Below are positions 1 to 6,871 of a DNA stretch of 26,903 bases, piece after piece. A model generated the notes under the pieces. The model was not told where the DNA came from, ran no database searches, and saw nothing but the letters and a program-made list of their open reading frames with translations. Source of the DNA: Nitrospirota bacterium (GTDB lineage: Bacteria > Nitrospirota > JACRHJ01). The position numbers and the translations under genes were made by a program. Where the stretch lies: positions 1 to 26,903 of the forward strand of contig JAJYGS010000064.1 in the NCBI GenBank assembly GCA_021785055.1, read 5' to 3'. Position 1 is the first letter of the stretch, and each line of letters begins with the position of its first letter.

Positions 1-245
1 GGGCGATAATCTATACGGACATAAGCCGCGACGGCATGATGACAGGCCATAACATTGCCGCGACGAAACGCCTGGCCGAACTGGTCTCTACGCCTGTAAT
101 CGCCTCCGGCGGCGTCAAGGACTTAAACGACATAAAGGCCCTTATGGAGATAGAAAGTCTCGGCGTGGAAGGCGTAATCACCGGCAAGGCGGTATACTCC
201 GGCGCGTTGGACTTGAAAGAGGCGATAGCGATAACGAAAGGCTAA
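1..245 (+). CDS. hisA: HisA, ProFAR isomerase (3' part)
   Basis: This is the C-terminal part of 1-(5-phosphoribosyl)-5-[(5-phosphoribosylamino)methylideneamino] imidazole-4-carboxamide isomerase, the histidine-pathway step just before HisF. The open frame enters from the left edge (codons begin at base 3) and encodes IIYTDISRDGMMTG, the HisA catalytic and phosphate-loop region around the conserved Asp, followed by the second phosphate-binding half PVIASGGVKDLNDIKAL. The last residues are AIAITKG before TAA at 243-245. An internal ATG at 36 is not the start, because conserved sequence continues upstream of it. hisF follows 58 nt later, as is usual in his operons. The identity is firm; only about 80 residues are visible. 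Confidence 0.96.
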   Translation, partial: AIIYTDISRDGMMTGHNIAATKRLAELVSTPVIASGGVKDLNDIKALMEIESLGVEGVITGKAVYSGALDLKEAIAITKG

Positions 246-248
246 ACC

Positions 249-280
249 GTTACCTTCTTTTCACGTGAAAAGAAAGTAAC
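249..280. repeat. Near-perfect 32-nt palindrome between hisA and hisF
   Basis: Two 16-nt arms (GTTACCTTCTTTTCAC and GTGAAAAGAAAGTAAC) are inverted copies with a single mismatch (C254 against A275) and no spacer. The sequence goes on as GCAAAGAAAAGCGGGG. The AAGAAAGTAACGCAAAGAAAAG string resembles dispersed intergenic palindromes (REP-like) seen in many proteobacterial genomes; that resemblance is from memory. It lacks a T-run directly after the stem, so it is not a good terminator inside the his operon. Confidence 0.7.
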
Positions 281-303
281 GCAAAGAAAAGCGGGGCAGT
301 TTT

Positions 304-1173
304 ATGCTTGCAAGAAGAATAATCCCATGCCTGGACGTTAAAGACGGGCGGGTTGTGAAGGGCGTGAGCTTCGTGAACTTAAGGGACGCGGGCGACCCGG
401 TGGAGATAGCCAAGGCTTACGACGCCCAGGGCGCGGACGAACTCACGTTTCTCGACATAACCGCATCGCACGAGAAGCGCGGGATAATCCTCGATGTCGT
501 GAAGAGGACTTCCGAGCAGGTCTTCATGCCGCTTACCGTCGGCGGAGGGATAAAAAACGTCGACGACATAAGAGCGCTCCTGAAGTCCGGGTGCGATAAG
601 GTATCGATAAACACCTCCGCGGTCTATGATCCGCGCTTCATAAAGGCCGCGGCGGAGCGGTTCGGGAGCCAGTGCATAGTCGTCGCCATAGATGCGAAAA
701 GGACAGTCCCCGTGCCGGACGCCGAGCGCGCAAGACAGATTACGGAGATAAGCGGGAAACTCCCCTGGGCAAAGGATGACGAGTTCCGCAGCCTCTTTTT
801 CCAGGGCGTGGACAAAAACGGCCTGCACTGGGAAGTATTCACGCACGGCGGGAGAAAGCCGCAGTATATCGACGCGGTCGCATGGGCGGCGAAGATGGAG
901 GAGCTTGGCGCGGGCGAGATACTGCTGACGAGCATGGACAAAGACGGGCAGAAGACGGGCTACGACATCGAGCTTACGCGCGCAGTATCGGACGCCGTGA
1001 GCGTCCCCGTAATCGCATCCGGCGGCGTGGGCAACTTGGAGCATATCTACGAGGGCCTGACCGCCGGGCGCGCGGACGCGGCGCTTGCGGCCTCCATATT
1101 CCACTACAAGGAATATACTATCAGGGAGGCAAAAGAATACCTGAGTGAACGCGGCGTGCCGGTGAGGATATAA
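304..1173 (+). CDS. hisF: HisF, imidazole glycerol phosphate synthase cyclase subunit, with internal insertion
   Basis: HisF uses ammonia delivered by HisH to convert PRFAR into imidazole glycerol phosphate and AICAR. The start MLARRIIPCLDVKDGRVVKG is typical and carries the catalytic Asp11; the second catalytic Asp is D130 in VVAIDAKR. Further family blocks are PLTVGGGIKNVDDI (res 77-89), WEVFTHGGRKP (176-186), GAGEILLTSMDKDG (202-215) and VPVIASGGVGNLEH (234-247). At 289 aa it is longer than the usual 250-258 aa. The excess is one block of about 35 residues (roughly 134-168) between AIDAKR and the strand WEVFTHGG, a surface loop in known structures. The start is the first ATG after the palindrome; the ribosome site (GGGGCAG) is modest. 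HisH is not in the window. Confidence 0.96.
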   Translation: MLARRIIPCLDVKDGRVVKGVSFVNLRDAGDPVEIAKAYDAQGADELTFLDITASHEKRGIILDVVKRTSEQVFMPLTVGGGIKNVDDIRALLKSGCDKVSINTSAVYDPRFIKAAAERFGSQCIVVAIDAKRTVPVPDAERARQITEISGKLPWAKDDEFRSLFFQGVDKNGLHWEVFTHGGRKPQYIDAVAWAAKMEELGAGEILLTSMDKDGQKTGYDIELTRAVSDAVSVPVIASGGVGNLEHIYEGLTAGRADAALAASIFHYKEYTIREAKEYLSERGVPVRI

Positions 1174-1184
1174 GGGAGGTATCC

Positions 1185-1667
1185 ATGGAATTCTCATCCG
1201 TAAAAATAAACATCCCGGAGAACTGCAACGTAATCATCGGCCAGAGCCATTTCATAAAGACCGCAGAGGACTTGTACGAGGTGATGGTTAACGCGATGCC
1301 GGCACCGAAATTCGGCGTGGCGTTCGCGGAGGCGTCCGGGCCTTGCCTGATAAGGGTCGAGGGCACGGACGAAGGTCTAAAAGACGCCGCAGTGGAAAAT
1401 TTGCAGAATATAGCGTGTGGGCACTCGTTCTGCATCATGCTGAAAGACTGCTTCCCTGTAAACGTCCTGAACGACATAAAAAACTGCCGCGAGGTTGTTA
1501 ATATTTTCTGCGCGACGGCGAACCCGGTCGAGGTGATAATAGCCCAGACGGATTTGGGCCGCGGTATCATGGGCGTTATCGACGGCTTCCCGCCGAAGGG
1601 CGTCGAAGGGCCGGAAGACGTGAAGAAGCGAAAAGATTTCTTGAGGATGATAGGATACAAATTATGA
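1185..1667 (+). CDS. Adenosine-specific kinase family protein (PF04008 type)
   Basis: This 160-aa protein matches the small adenosine-specific kinase family known mainly from archaea and some thermophilic or deep-branching bacteria. Recognisable blocks are KFGVAFAEASGPCLIRVEG (res 43-61), GHSFCIMLKDCFPVNVLNDI (79-98), IFCATANPVEVIIAQTDLGR (106-125) and GVIDGFPPKGVE (129-140). A GGGAGG ribosome site at 1174-1179 immediately follows the hisF stop, and the stop TGA lies inside the hisIE start (ATGATG at 1664). It is therefore translated as part of the his operon. Established knowledge: family members have been characterised as nucleoside-binding, adenosine-specific phosphotransferases. Inference: placement between hisF and hisIE suggests a link with purine salvage, since histidine synthesis consumes ATP and releases AICAR. 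The function in this organism is not proven by sequence. Confidence 0.88.
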   Translation: MEFSSVKINIPENCNVIIGQSHFIKTAEDLYEVMVNAMPAPKFGVAFAEASGPCLIRVEGTDEGLKDAAVENLQNIACGHSFCIMLKDCFPVNVLNDIKNCREVVNIFCATANPVEVIIAQTDLGRGIMGVIDGFPPKGVEGPEDVKKRKDFLRMIGYKL

Positions 1668-2323
1668 TGTTCGACGTATCGCAATTAAAGTTCGACAAGG
1701 ACGGCCTCATTCCCGCTATCGTGCAGGACTATGAAAATGGCCAGGTACTGATGATGGCGTTTATGAACAGGCTCTCGATAGAGAAGACACTGGAGACCGG
1801 GCTTTGCCATTACTGGAGCCGCTCCAGGCAGAAGCTTTGGCTGAAGGGCGAGACCTCCGGACATACGCAGAAGGTCAAAGAGGCTTATTACGACTGCGAT
1901 TGTGACTGCCTGCTCTTCAAGGTCGAGCAGAAGACCGCGGCCTGCCATACGGGTAACAGGAGCTGTTTTTATACGAAGATAGAGGCGGACGGCGCAAGGG
2001 ACGTCGGCGAAAAAAAGTTCAATGCCTCCGCCGTGTACTCCGGGAGCGATATTCTCGACAAGCTCTACGGCGTAATAAAGGACAGACAATCCAGCCCCGC
2101 AGAGGGTTCTTACGTAAGCGGCCTTTTTGCCAAAGGAAAGGATGTTATCTTAAAGAAGGTGGGCGAGGAGGCGGCGGAGGTTATAGTGGCTTCAAAGAAC
2201 CGGTCCAAGGAAGAGCTGATATACGAGACCGCAGACCTGTGGTTTCATTCACTCATCGCTCTTGCAGAGGCCGGCGTCGAGCCGTCGGATGTTTATAAGG
2301 AACTCAAGAGGAGACGGAAATAA
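1664..2323 (+). CDS. hisIE: HisIE, bifunctional phosphoribosyl-AMP cyclohydrolase / phosphoribosyl-ATP pyrophosphohydrolase
   Basis: This 219-aa protein catalyses the second and third steps of histidine synthesis. The HisI domain (about res 5-115) shows VLMMAFMN, the SRSRQKLWLKGETSGH block and the metal-site signature DCDCDC (77-82), with H95 and C101 in ACHTGNRSCFY. The HisE domain (about 130-219) carries the helical PRA-PH core with KKVGEEAAEVIVASKN and ELIYETADLWFHSLIAL. Fusion of the two is common in bacteria. The start overlaps the preceding stop (ATGA), with a second ATG one codon later as an alternative; translational coupling is likely. It is the last gene of the his operon here. No clear intrinsic terminator follows before the next promoter at 2367. 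Confidence 0.96.
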   Translation: MMFDVSQLKFDKDGLIPAIVQDYENGQVLMMAFMNRLSIEKTLETGLCHYWSRSRQKLWLKGETSGHTQKVKEAYYDCDCDCLLFKVEQKTAACHTGNRSCFYTKIEADGARDVGEKKFNASAVYSGSDILDKLYGVIKDRQSSPAEGSYVSGLFAKGKDVILKKVGEEAAEVIVASKNRSKEELIYETADLWFHSLIALAEAGVEPSDVYKELKRRRK

Positions 2324-2366
2324 TAAGAACCCTCGTCCTGCCCAAGAACCCAAAACCCCGCACAGT

Positions 2367-2394
2367 TTGACAACTCCCGGTTAAGTGCTATATT
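2367..2394 (+). promoter_or_regulatory. Sigma-70 promoter of the polysaccharide locus
   Basis: A perfect -35 TTGACA (2367-2372), a 16-nt spacer and the -10 TATATT (2389-2394) preceded by TG (2386-2387, extended -10). Transcription should start near 2400. It lies 43 nt after hisIE and about 390 nt upstream of the first gene of the glycan locus. Confidence 0.75.
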
Positions 2395-2400
2395 AAGTAA

Positions 2401-2782
2401 TTAAAATATGCTTGATTGCAATCCGGACTGAAGCAAGACGCCTCTCCTGGATAGAAATTCGTTTCAAGAGCACGCGTTTTCTCCGAGAAATTCTCCATCA
2501 AAAAGCACGAAAATTTTTTATTGGCGGAAGAACAGCTTATCCGAACACTCGAGGTGTGCCATGGCCCTGCGGGACGGCGGGGGTGCAGCGGAATTGGAGA
2601 GAAAAACGAGGGGTTTTGGCCTGTGCCGCCAAAACCATTCACTGCAAAACACTCCCGTCGGACGTCTAAGCCGAAGCTGTCTACAGGCCGGATTTCCCAA
2701 TACCTGTTGTGTCAATACCGGGGTGCGCGGCAATAGGCGCGCCAAAAAGCACGGCGGTTTTCCATCGCAGAGAGGGGCGATT
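2401..2782 (+). other. Long untranslated leader of the polysaccharide operon
   Basis: About 380 nt separate the predicted transcription start from the first ATG with a ribosome site. Three forward frames are open for stretches here, but none gives a recognisable protein. Two hairpins are visible: 2612-2636, a perfect 9-bp stem (GGTTTTGGC with GCCAAAACC) with a 7-nt loop, and 2722-2743, a 7-bp stem (GGTGCGC with GCGCGCC, one G-U pair) with an 8-nt loop. The decamer AAAAAGCACG occurs twice (about 2500 and 2744). GGCGGAAG at 2523-2530 differs at one position from the ops core GGCGGTAG recognised by RfaH-type factors. The region does not match the cyclic-di-GMP riboswitch consensus as I know it. 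The role is unknown; regulation of surface-polysaccharide expression is an inference. Confidence 0.5.
2612..2636 (+). other. Perfect 9-bp hairpin in the leader
   Basis: GGTTTTGGC (2612-2620) pairs exactly with GCCAAAACC (2628-2636) around the loop CTGTGCC. No U-run follows, so this is not an intrinsic terminator. It could be a structural arm of a regulatory RNA or a protein-binding stem-loop. Confidence 0.55.
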
Positions 2783-3655
2783 ATGAGGGGGATACGCATT
2801 TTATTTGTCTTTGTTGCCCTGGCCGGAATGCTTATGGCCGGGAAACCTGCAATGGCCCAGGACTACATTTTAGGCCCGGGAGATCTGCTCAAAATTACCG
2901 TATACGAAAACGGCGACCTTACGACGACGGCCAGGATAAGCGGCAACGGCATGATAAGCGTGCCACTGATAGGCAAGATAAAGGTGGCGGGGATGACGTC
3001 GGGGGAGGCGGAACAGAAGATAGACCGGAAGTTTTCCCAGGGCTATATTATCGACCCGCACGTTACCGTTTTCGTCAAGGAATATAAAAGCAAACAGGTA
3101 ACCATCCTGGGCGAGGTGGCAAAGCCCGGCGTATATAAGCTCACCTCCAACGCGACCATACTGGACATGATTTCCAAAGCGGGGGGGCTTACGGACAAGG
3201 CCGGAAACCGCATAGTCATAAAAAGAGGGAAAAATAATCCTGCCCCCGCCGCCGATGCACCGGAGGCGCTTCCCGCCGCAAACCAGACCGGCGGAGCCGC
3301 GCCGCCAGGGCATGAGCCGGGCAGCACTTACATTACGTTAAATTTAAAAGACCTGATGGAAAAAGGCGACCTGGCCGAAAACCTCTATGTTCGGGACGGG
3401 GACAACATATTCGTTACAAAGAGCGGCTTCATTTACGTAACCGGAGAGGTCAAGATGCCCGGCGCATATAAGTTCGAGGAAGGGACCACGGTGATTCAGG
3501 CGATTGCCCTGGCGCAGGGACTTACCGACAAGGCCGCTCCCGGCAGGACGACGTTGATCAGGAAGGTAGACGGCAAGGATAAAAAAATGCGCGTCGGCAT
3601 GGAGTTCCAGTTACAGCCGGACGACGTGATATCGGTGCCTGAGAGCTTCTTTTAA
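2783..3655 (+). CDS. Wza-like polysaccharide export protein (Poly_export and SLBB domains)
   Basis: This 290-aa secreted protein should form or contribute to the outer-membrane/periplasmic channel for polysaccharide export. It has a signal peptide (about res 1-24, hydrophobic ILFVFVALAGMLMA, cleavage near AMA-QDY), the Poly_export domain starting YILGPGDLLKITVYENGDLT, a first SLBB block (VTILGEVAKPGVYKL) and a second SLBB block (FIYVTGEVKMPGAYKF). A Pro/Ala/Gly-rich linker lies between the SLBB units. Unlike classical Wza, no lipobox Cys follows the signal peptide. The frame is open upstream to 2561, but ATG 2783 is chosen because of the ribosome site AGAGAGGGG (about 2769-2777) and because the signal peptide begins there. 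The Wzc-like gene follows after 22 nt, the usual Wza-Wzc order. Confidence 0.9.
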   Translation: MRGIRILFVFVALAGMLMAGKPAMAQDYILGPGDLLKITVYENGDLTTTARISGNGMISVPLIGKIKVAGMTSGEAEQKIDRKFSQGYIIDPHVTVFVKEYKSKQVTILGEVAKPGVYKLTSNATILDMISKAGGLTDKAGNRIVIKRGKNNPAPAADAPEALPAANQTGGAAPPGHEPGSTYITLNLKDLMEKGDLAENLYVRDGDNIFVTKSGFIYVTGEVKMPGAYKFEEGTTVIQAIALAQGLTDKAAPGRTTLIRKVDGKDKKMRVGMEFQLQPDDVISVPESFF

Positions 3656-3677
3656 CCAAACCGGAAGGGGACACACC

Positions 3678-5792
3678 ATGAAGGAAGAACTGGGCCTCAG
3701 AGATTACCTGGCGATACTGAGCAAGCGGAGGATTTCCGTTTCCGCCATCTTCGCGCTGTTCGTTCTTGCGGTTGCGGCGGTAACTTTTACGATGACCCCG
3801 GTATACAAGGCGACCGCGCAGGTCTATGTAGAACCGCCCAACCTGCAGTTCAATATCCAGAATCAGCATACAGAAAACCAGATGGACATGGCGGCATACC
3901 TTCAGACGCAGGTGAACATAATAAAAAGCGAGGTCATAGCCAGGAAGGTTATAGAAAAGCTCCACCTGGACAGGCCTATGCAAAAGAAAAACCCCTTTTT
4001 CCTCCTGGGCCTGCTGAAGAAAGGAAATTCCGGCAAAGTCCCGTCGATGGAAAGCGCGGTAAAGGCATTCGAAAAGCGCCTTACCGTGGAGACGGTAAAA
4101 GACAGCGACCTGGTCAATGTCAGTTATGAGGCGAAAAACCCTGAACTTGCCGCCCAGGTCGCCAACGAAACCGTGCAGGCCTTCATCGACCAGAACATAG
4201 ACATGAGAACGGCTCCCGCCAGGAGCTACATGGCCTGGCTGAACGGCGAACTGAATAAAATAAAAGACCGGATGAATGAGAGCGCCGATTCGCTGGAGAA
4301 TTTCAAGCGCTCGGAGAGGATTGTCGGCGGAGACCGCAGTTCGAATGTAACCCTCGCCGCCTTGAACGACCTCAACGCGAAGCTCCTCTCCGCAGTGGCG
4401 AGGAGATACCAGACGGAAATAAAATACCAGCAGGTAATGAAGCTTTCGTCCGTGCCCGACGGATTGATGAGCCTTCCGGACGTTTTAAACAACAAGGTCA
4501 TACAGAACCTGCAGGCCCAGGAGACCATGATCTCCAGGGACATGGCGGAGAAATCGAAAAAATACGGCGATAAACATCCGGTAATGATACGCCTTGCGAA
4601 CGAGATGAAGCAGATAAAGAAGCAGGTAAACGAAGAGGTGAAGCTGGTAGCCAACGGGATAAAAAACGACTACGACGAGGCCCAACGCGAAGAACAGACT
4701 CTCAGGAGCGCCTTCAACCGCCAGAAAGCGGAGGCGATGAGCTACGACAGAAGCTCGGCGGAATACGAACTTAGAAAACAGGACGTCGAGGGCGCAAAGG
4801 AAATTTACGGGCAGGTGCTCAAGAAGGCCCAGGAATCGAACATCATGGGCACCATCAACGTAAGCAGCGTGCAGCTCATCGACAAGGCTACTCCGCCCAA
4901 AGTCCCTTCAAAGCCGAAAAAAGTCCTTAACATGCTGCTGGGAATAGTCCTGGGGCTGTTTACCGGAGTCGGCTTTGCCCTGATAAGCGAACACATGGAC
5001 AATACCTACACGTCGCCTGAGGAACTCGAAGAAAACCTGGGCGTGCCGATGCTTGGAGTTGTCCCGAAGTCGTCCCGGCAGGACGACAGAAAGCCTGAGA
5101 ATATAGCCGCAGTGAGCGACCCGATATCTCCAATGGCGGAATCCTTCAGGACGATAAGAAGCAACATCCTGCTCTCAAGAAAGAACCATAGCCCGCGCGT
5201 CATACAGGTTTGCAGCGCAATGCACGGCGAGGGGAAATCCACAGTCTCCGTGAACCTCGCCGCGATAATGGCCGCCGCCGGAGAGAGGATACTTCTTTTA
5301 GACGGCGACATGCGCAGGCCCAGGCTGCACAAGGCCTTTGAAGTGCCGAACGCAAGAGGCCTCTCAAGCCTCATTACCAAAAAGGCGGAGCTGGCGGACG
5401 TCCTGAGGAAGACGAAGATACCGAACCTGAGCTTCATCCCCTCCGGGCCGCTTTACTCCAACCCCGGAGAAATGCTGGGTTCAACGGCCATGTTCAACCT
5501 GATGGCGGGTTTAAGGGAACAGTTCGACAGGGTGCTTATCGACTGCCCTCCGTACCTGGGCATTGCGGACGCCTCGCTCCTCACGCCGCTTTCGGACGGA
5601 GTCGTGCTTGTTGTCCGGAGCGGCAAGACGATAAAGGATGCGGTGCATAAAATAAAAAAGAACATGGATACCATAAAGGCGGAGATACTGGGCGTGGTCT
5701 TGAACGACATGGCCATCCGCTCAGTGGATTACTACTACCACTATAACTATTCCGACTACATCAATACAAAGAAGACGAAAGCCGGCGCTTAG
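3678..5792 (+). CDS. Wzz/Wzc-type chain-length determinant fused to BY-kinase
   Basis: This 704-aa inner-membrane co-polymerase is predicted to control polysaccharide chain length and export through cycles of tyrosine autophosphorylation. The Wzz domain has TM1 at about res 20-40 and TM2 at about 417-438, with a long periplasmic, coiled-coil-rich part between. The cytoplasmic BY-kinase carries Walker A (SAMHGEGKST, K520), Walker A' (LLLDGDMRRPR, D542) and Walker B (VLIDCPP, D622). The C-terminal tyrosine cluster (res 684-695, DYYYHYNYSDY) is the expected autophosphorylation tail. All catalytic motifs are intact, in the single-chain proteobacterial arrangement rather than the split Gram-positive one. 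The ribosome site is GGAAGGGG before ATG 3678. It should work with the upstream Wza-like exporter; the cognate polymerase is not in the window. Confidence 0.93.
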   Translation: MKEELGLRDYLAILSKRRISVSAIFALFVLAVAAVTFTMTPVYKATAQVYVEPPNLQFNIQNQHTENQMDMAAYLQTQVNIIKSEVIARKVIEKLHLDRPMQKKNPFFLLGLLKKGNSGKVPSMESAVKAFEKRLTVETVKDSDLVNVSYEAKNPELAAQVANETVQAFIDQNIDMRTAPARSYMAWLNGELNKIKDRMNESADSLENFKRSERIVGGDRSSNVTLAALNDLNAKLLSAVARRYQTEIKYQQVMKLSSVPDGLMSLPDVLNNKVIQNLQAQETMISRDMAEKSKKYGDKHPVMIRLANEMKQIKKQVNEEVKLVANGIKNDYDEAQREEQTLRSAFNRQKAEAMSYDRSSAEYELRKQDVEGAKEIYGQVLKKAQESNIMGTINVSSVQLIDKATPPKVPSKPKKVLNMLLGIVLGLFTGVGFALISEHMDNTYTSPEELEENLGVPMLGVVPKSSRQDDRKPENIAAVSDPISPMAESFRTIRSNILLSRKNHSPRVIQVCSAMHGEGKSTVSVNLAAIMAAAGERILLLDGDMRRPRLHKAFEVPNARGLSSLITKKAELADVLRKTKIPNLSFIPSGPLYSNPGEMLGSTAMFNLMAGLREQFDRVLIDCPPYLGIADASLLTPLSDGVVLVVRSGKTIKDAVHKIKKNMDTIKAEILGVVLNDMAIRSVDYYYHYNYSDYINTKKTKAGA

Positions 5793-5799
5793 CTTTCCC

Positions 5800-5835
5800 G
5801 GCCCTCTTTCCGGGCCAAGAGTTATTGGTTTTTTT
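5800..5835 (+). terminator. Possible weak terminator after the BY-kinase gene
   Basis: A short stem GGCCC (5800-5804) with GGGCC (5812-5816) is followed at some distance by a run of seven T (about 5829-5835). The stem is only 5 bp and the T-run lies about 12 nt away, so it may attenuate rather than end transcription. Confidence 0.3.
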
Positions 5836-5864
5836 AACTTATACCGACGATACGAGCGGGAGAT

Positions 5865-6842
5865 ATGGTTCCCGCCAGGGAGGGCGGATTGCGCCTGGAT
5901 GTCGATTCGCATATGCACGTGAATTTCAGGGGCCTGGACGCCGACGGGATAATTTCCTATCTCGACAGGGAGCGGCTCGGCAAGTGCTGGCTCCTTACCT
6001 GGGAAGAGACAAACCCGAACCCCGGCTACCTTCCCCTGCCGGCGGAGGATATGTTCGAGGCGTACCTGAAATACCCTGAAAGGATATGCCCGATGTACGC
6101 CCCGGACCCGGATGCGGACGACGCAGCCGAGAGGTTCATGGCGTGGGTGGACAAGGGAATATGCGGCTGCGGAGAGCTAAAGACAAAGCTTCCCTGGGAC
6201 TCGCCGAAGCTCGACCGGCTGCTTGAGAAGGTAAACGATATGGGTATGCCGCTTGTATTTCACATGGAAAGCGCAGGCGAGCGTTATGTCGCAGCAGGCA
6301 CGGACAATTTCGAGAAGCTTATGGCAAAGATGCTGAACACCCCAAGATACCGCGGCTACCCCAGAAAGGTAATCTCGTTCCTGGAAAATATCTATGCGCC
6401 CGTGAGGGAGAAAAAAGAAAAAATGCGCCGCCCGTTTCCGGGATACATGACGGATTTCGCAGCGCTGGAGAGCCGCCTTCGGCAGTTCCCGAACATAAAG
6501 TTCATAGGGCACGGGCCGCTTTTCTGGGAAGGTATCTCCCTTGAAGGCGGGAACGGTCTAATGCCGGGCGGCAGGGTTATCGCAGGAGGGATAACCGTCC
6601 GGCTGATGGAGGAATATAAAAACCTCTATGCCGACCTATCCGGCATGTCGGGTTTTCGCGCCCTTACGAGAGACCCGGCCTTCACGCGGGAATTCATTAC
6701 GAGACATTCCGGAAGGATACTTTACGGGACGGACAACTTCTTTCTTGGACTAAGGAAGCTTCTTGAGAGGCTCAGGCTCCCGGCGGACGTCATCAGGAGC
6801 ATCTCCGGGGAGAACGCGGCACGCCTGGCCTTGCGAACATGA
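5865..6842 (+). CDS. Amidohydrolase-2 family metal-dependent hydrolase
   Basis: This protein of up to 325 aa has the TIM-barrel amidohydrolase pattern: a metal-binding HMH motif (H16, H18 in DVDSHMHV), a possible ligand E104 in CGELK, H133 in LVFHMES, H216 in KFIGHGP and D290 in LYGTDN, plus the typical C-terminal ISGENAARL. The substrate cannot be read from sequence; relatives include decarboxylases and hydrolases of lactones or amides. The longer start ATG 5865 has GCGGGAGA just before it. A TTG at 5889, preceded by AGGGAGGG, is a good alternative and would begin right at the conserved LDVDSHMH. It lies between the BY-kinase gene and glmS, with its stop 29 nt before the GlmS start. Inference: it may act on an N-acetylated sugar or on glycan trimming; this is a guess from position. 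Confidence 0.8.
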   Translation: MVPAREGGLRLDVDSHMHVNFRGLDADGIISYLDRERLGKCWLLTWEETNPNPGYLPLPAEDMFEAYLKYPERICPMYAPDPDADDAAERFMAWVDKGICGCGELKTKLPWDSPKLDRLLEKVNDMGMPLVFHMESAGERYVAAGTDNFEKLMAKMLNTPRYRGYPRKVISFLENIYAPVREKKEKMRRPFPGYMTDFAALESRLRQFPNIKFIGHGPLFWEGISLEGGNGLMPGGRVIAGGITVRLMEEYKNLYADLSGMSGFRALTRDPAFTREFITRHSGRILYGTDNFFLGLRKLLERLRLPADVIRSISGENAARLALRT

Positions 6843-6871
6843 CGCGGCAGCAGAGGGAGGTGTTCAAAAGC

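Noticed and set aside
2412..2736. Short forward frames in the leader (TTG starts at 2412 and 2521)
   Set aside because: No ribosome sites, no ATG starts, Arg- and Cys-rich unconvincing translations that overlap each other in different frames.
2561..2782. In-frame upstream extension of the Wza-like gene from ATG 2561
   Set aside because: It would place 74 non-family residues before a well-formed signal peptide, whereas ATG 2783 has a ribosome site.
2541..2782. Cyclic-di-GMP-I, cobalamin or JUMPstart element in the leader
   Set aside because: The conserved cores I know for these are absent; only a partial ops-like GGCGGAAG occurs.
6843..6871. glmS ribozyme upstream of glmS
   Set aside because: The gap from the preceding stop is only 29 nt, far too short for the ribozyme, and no matching core is present.
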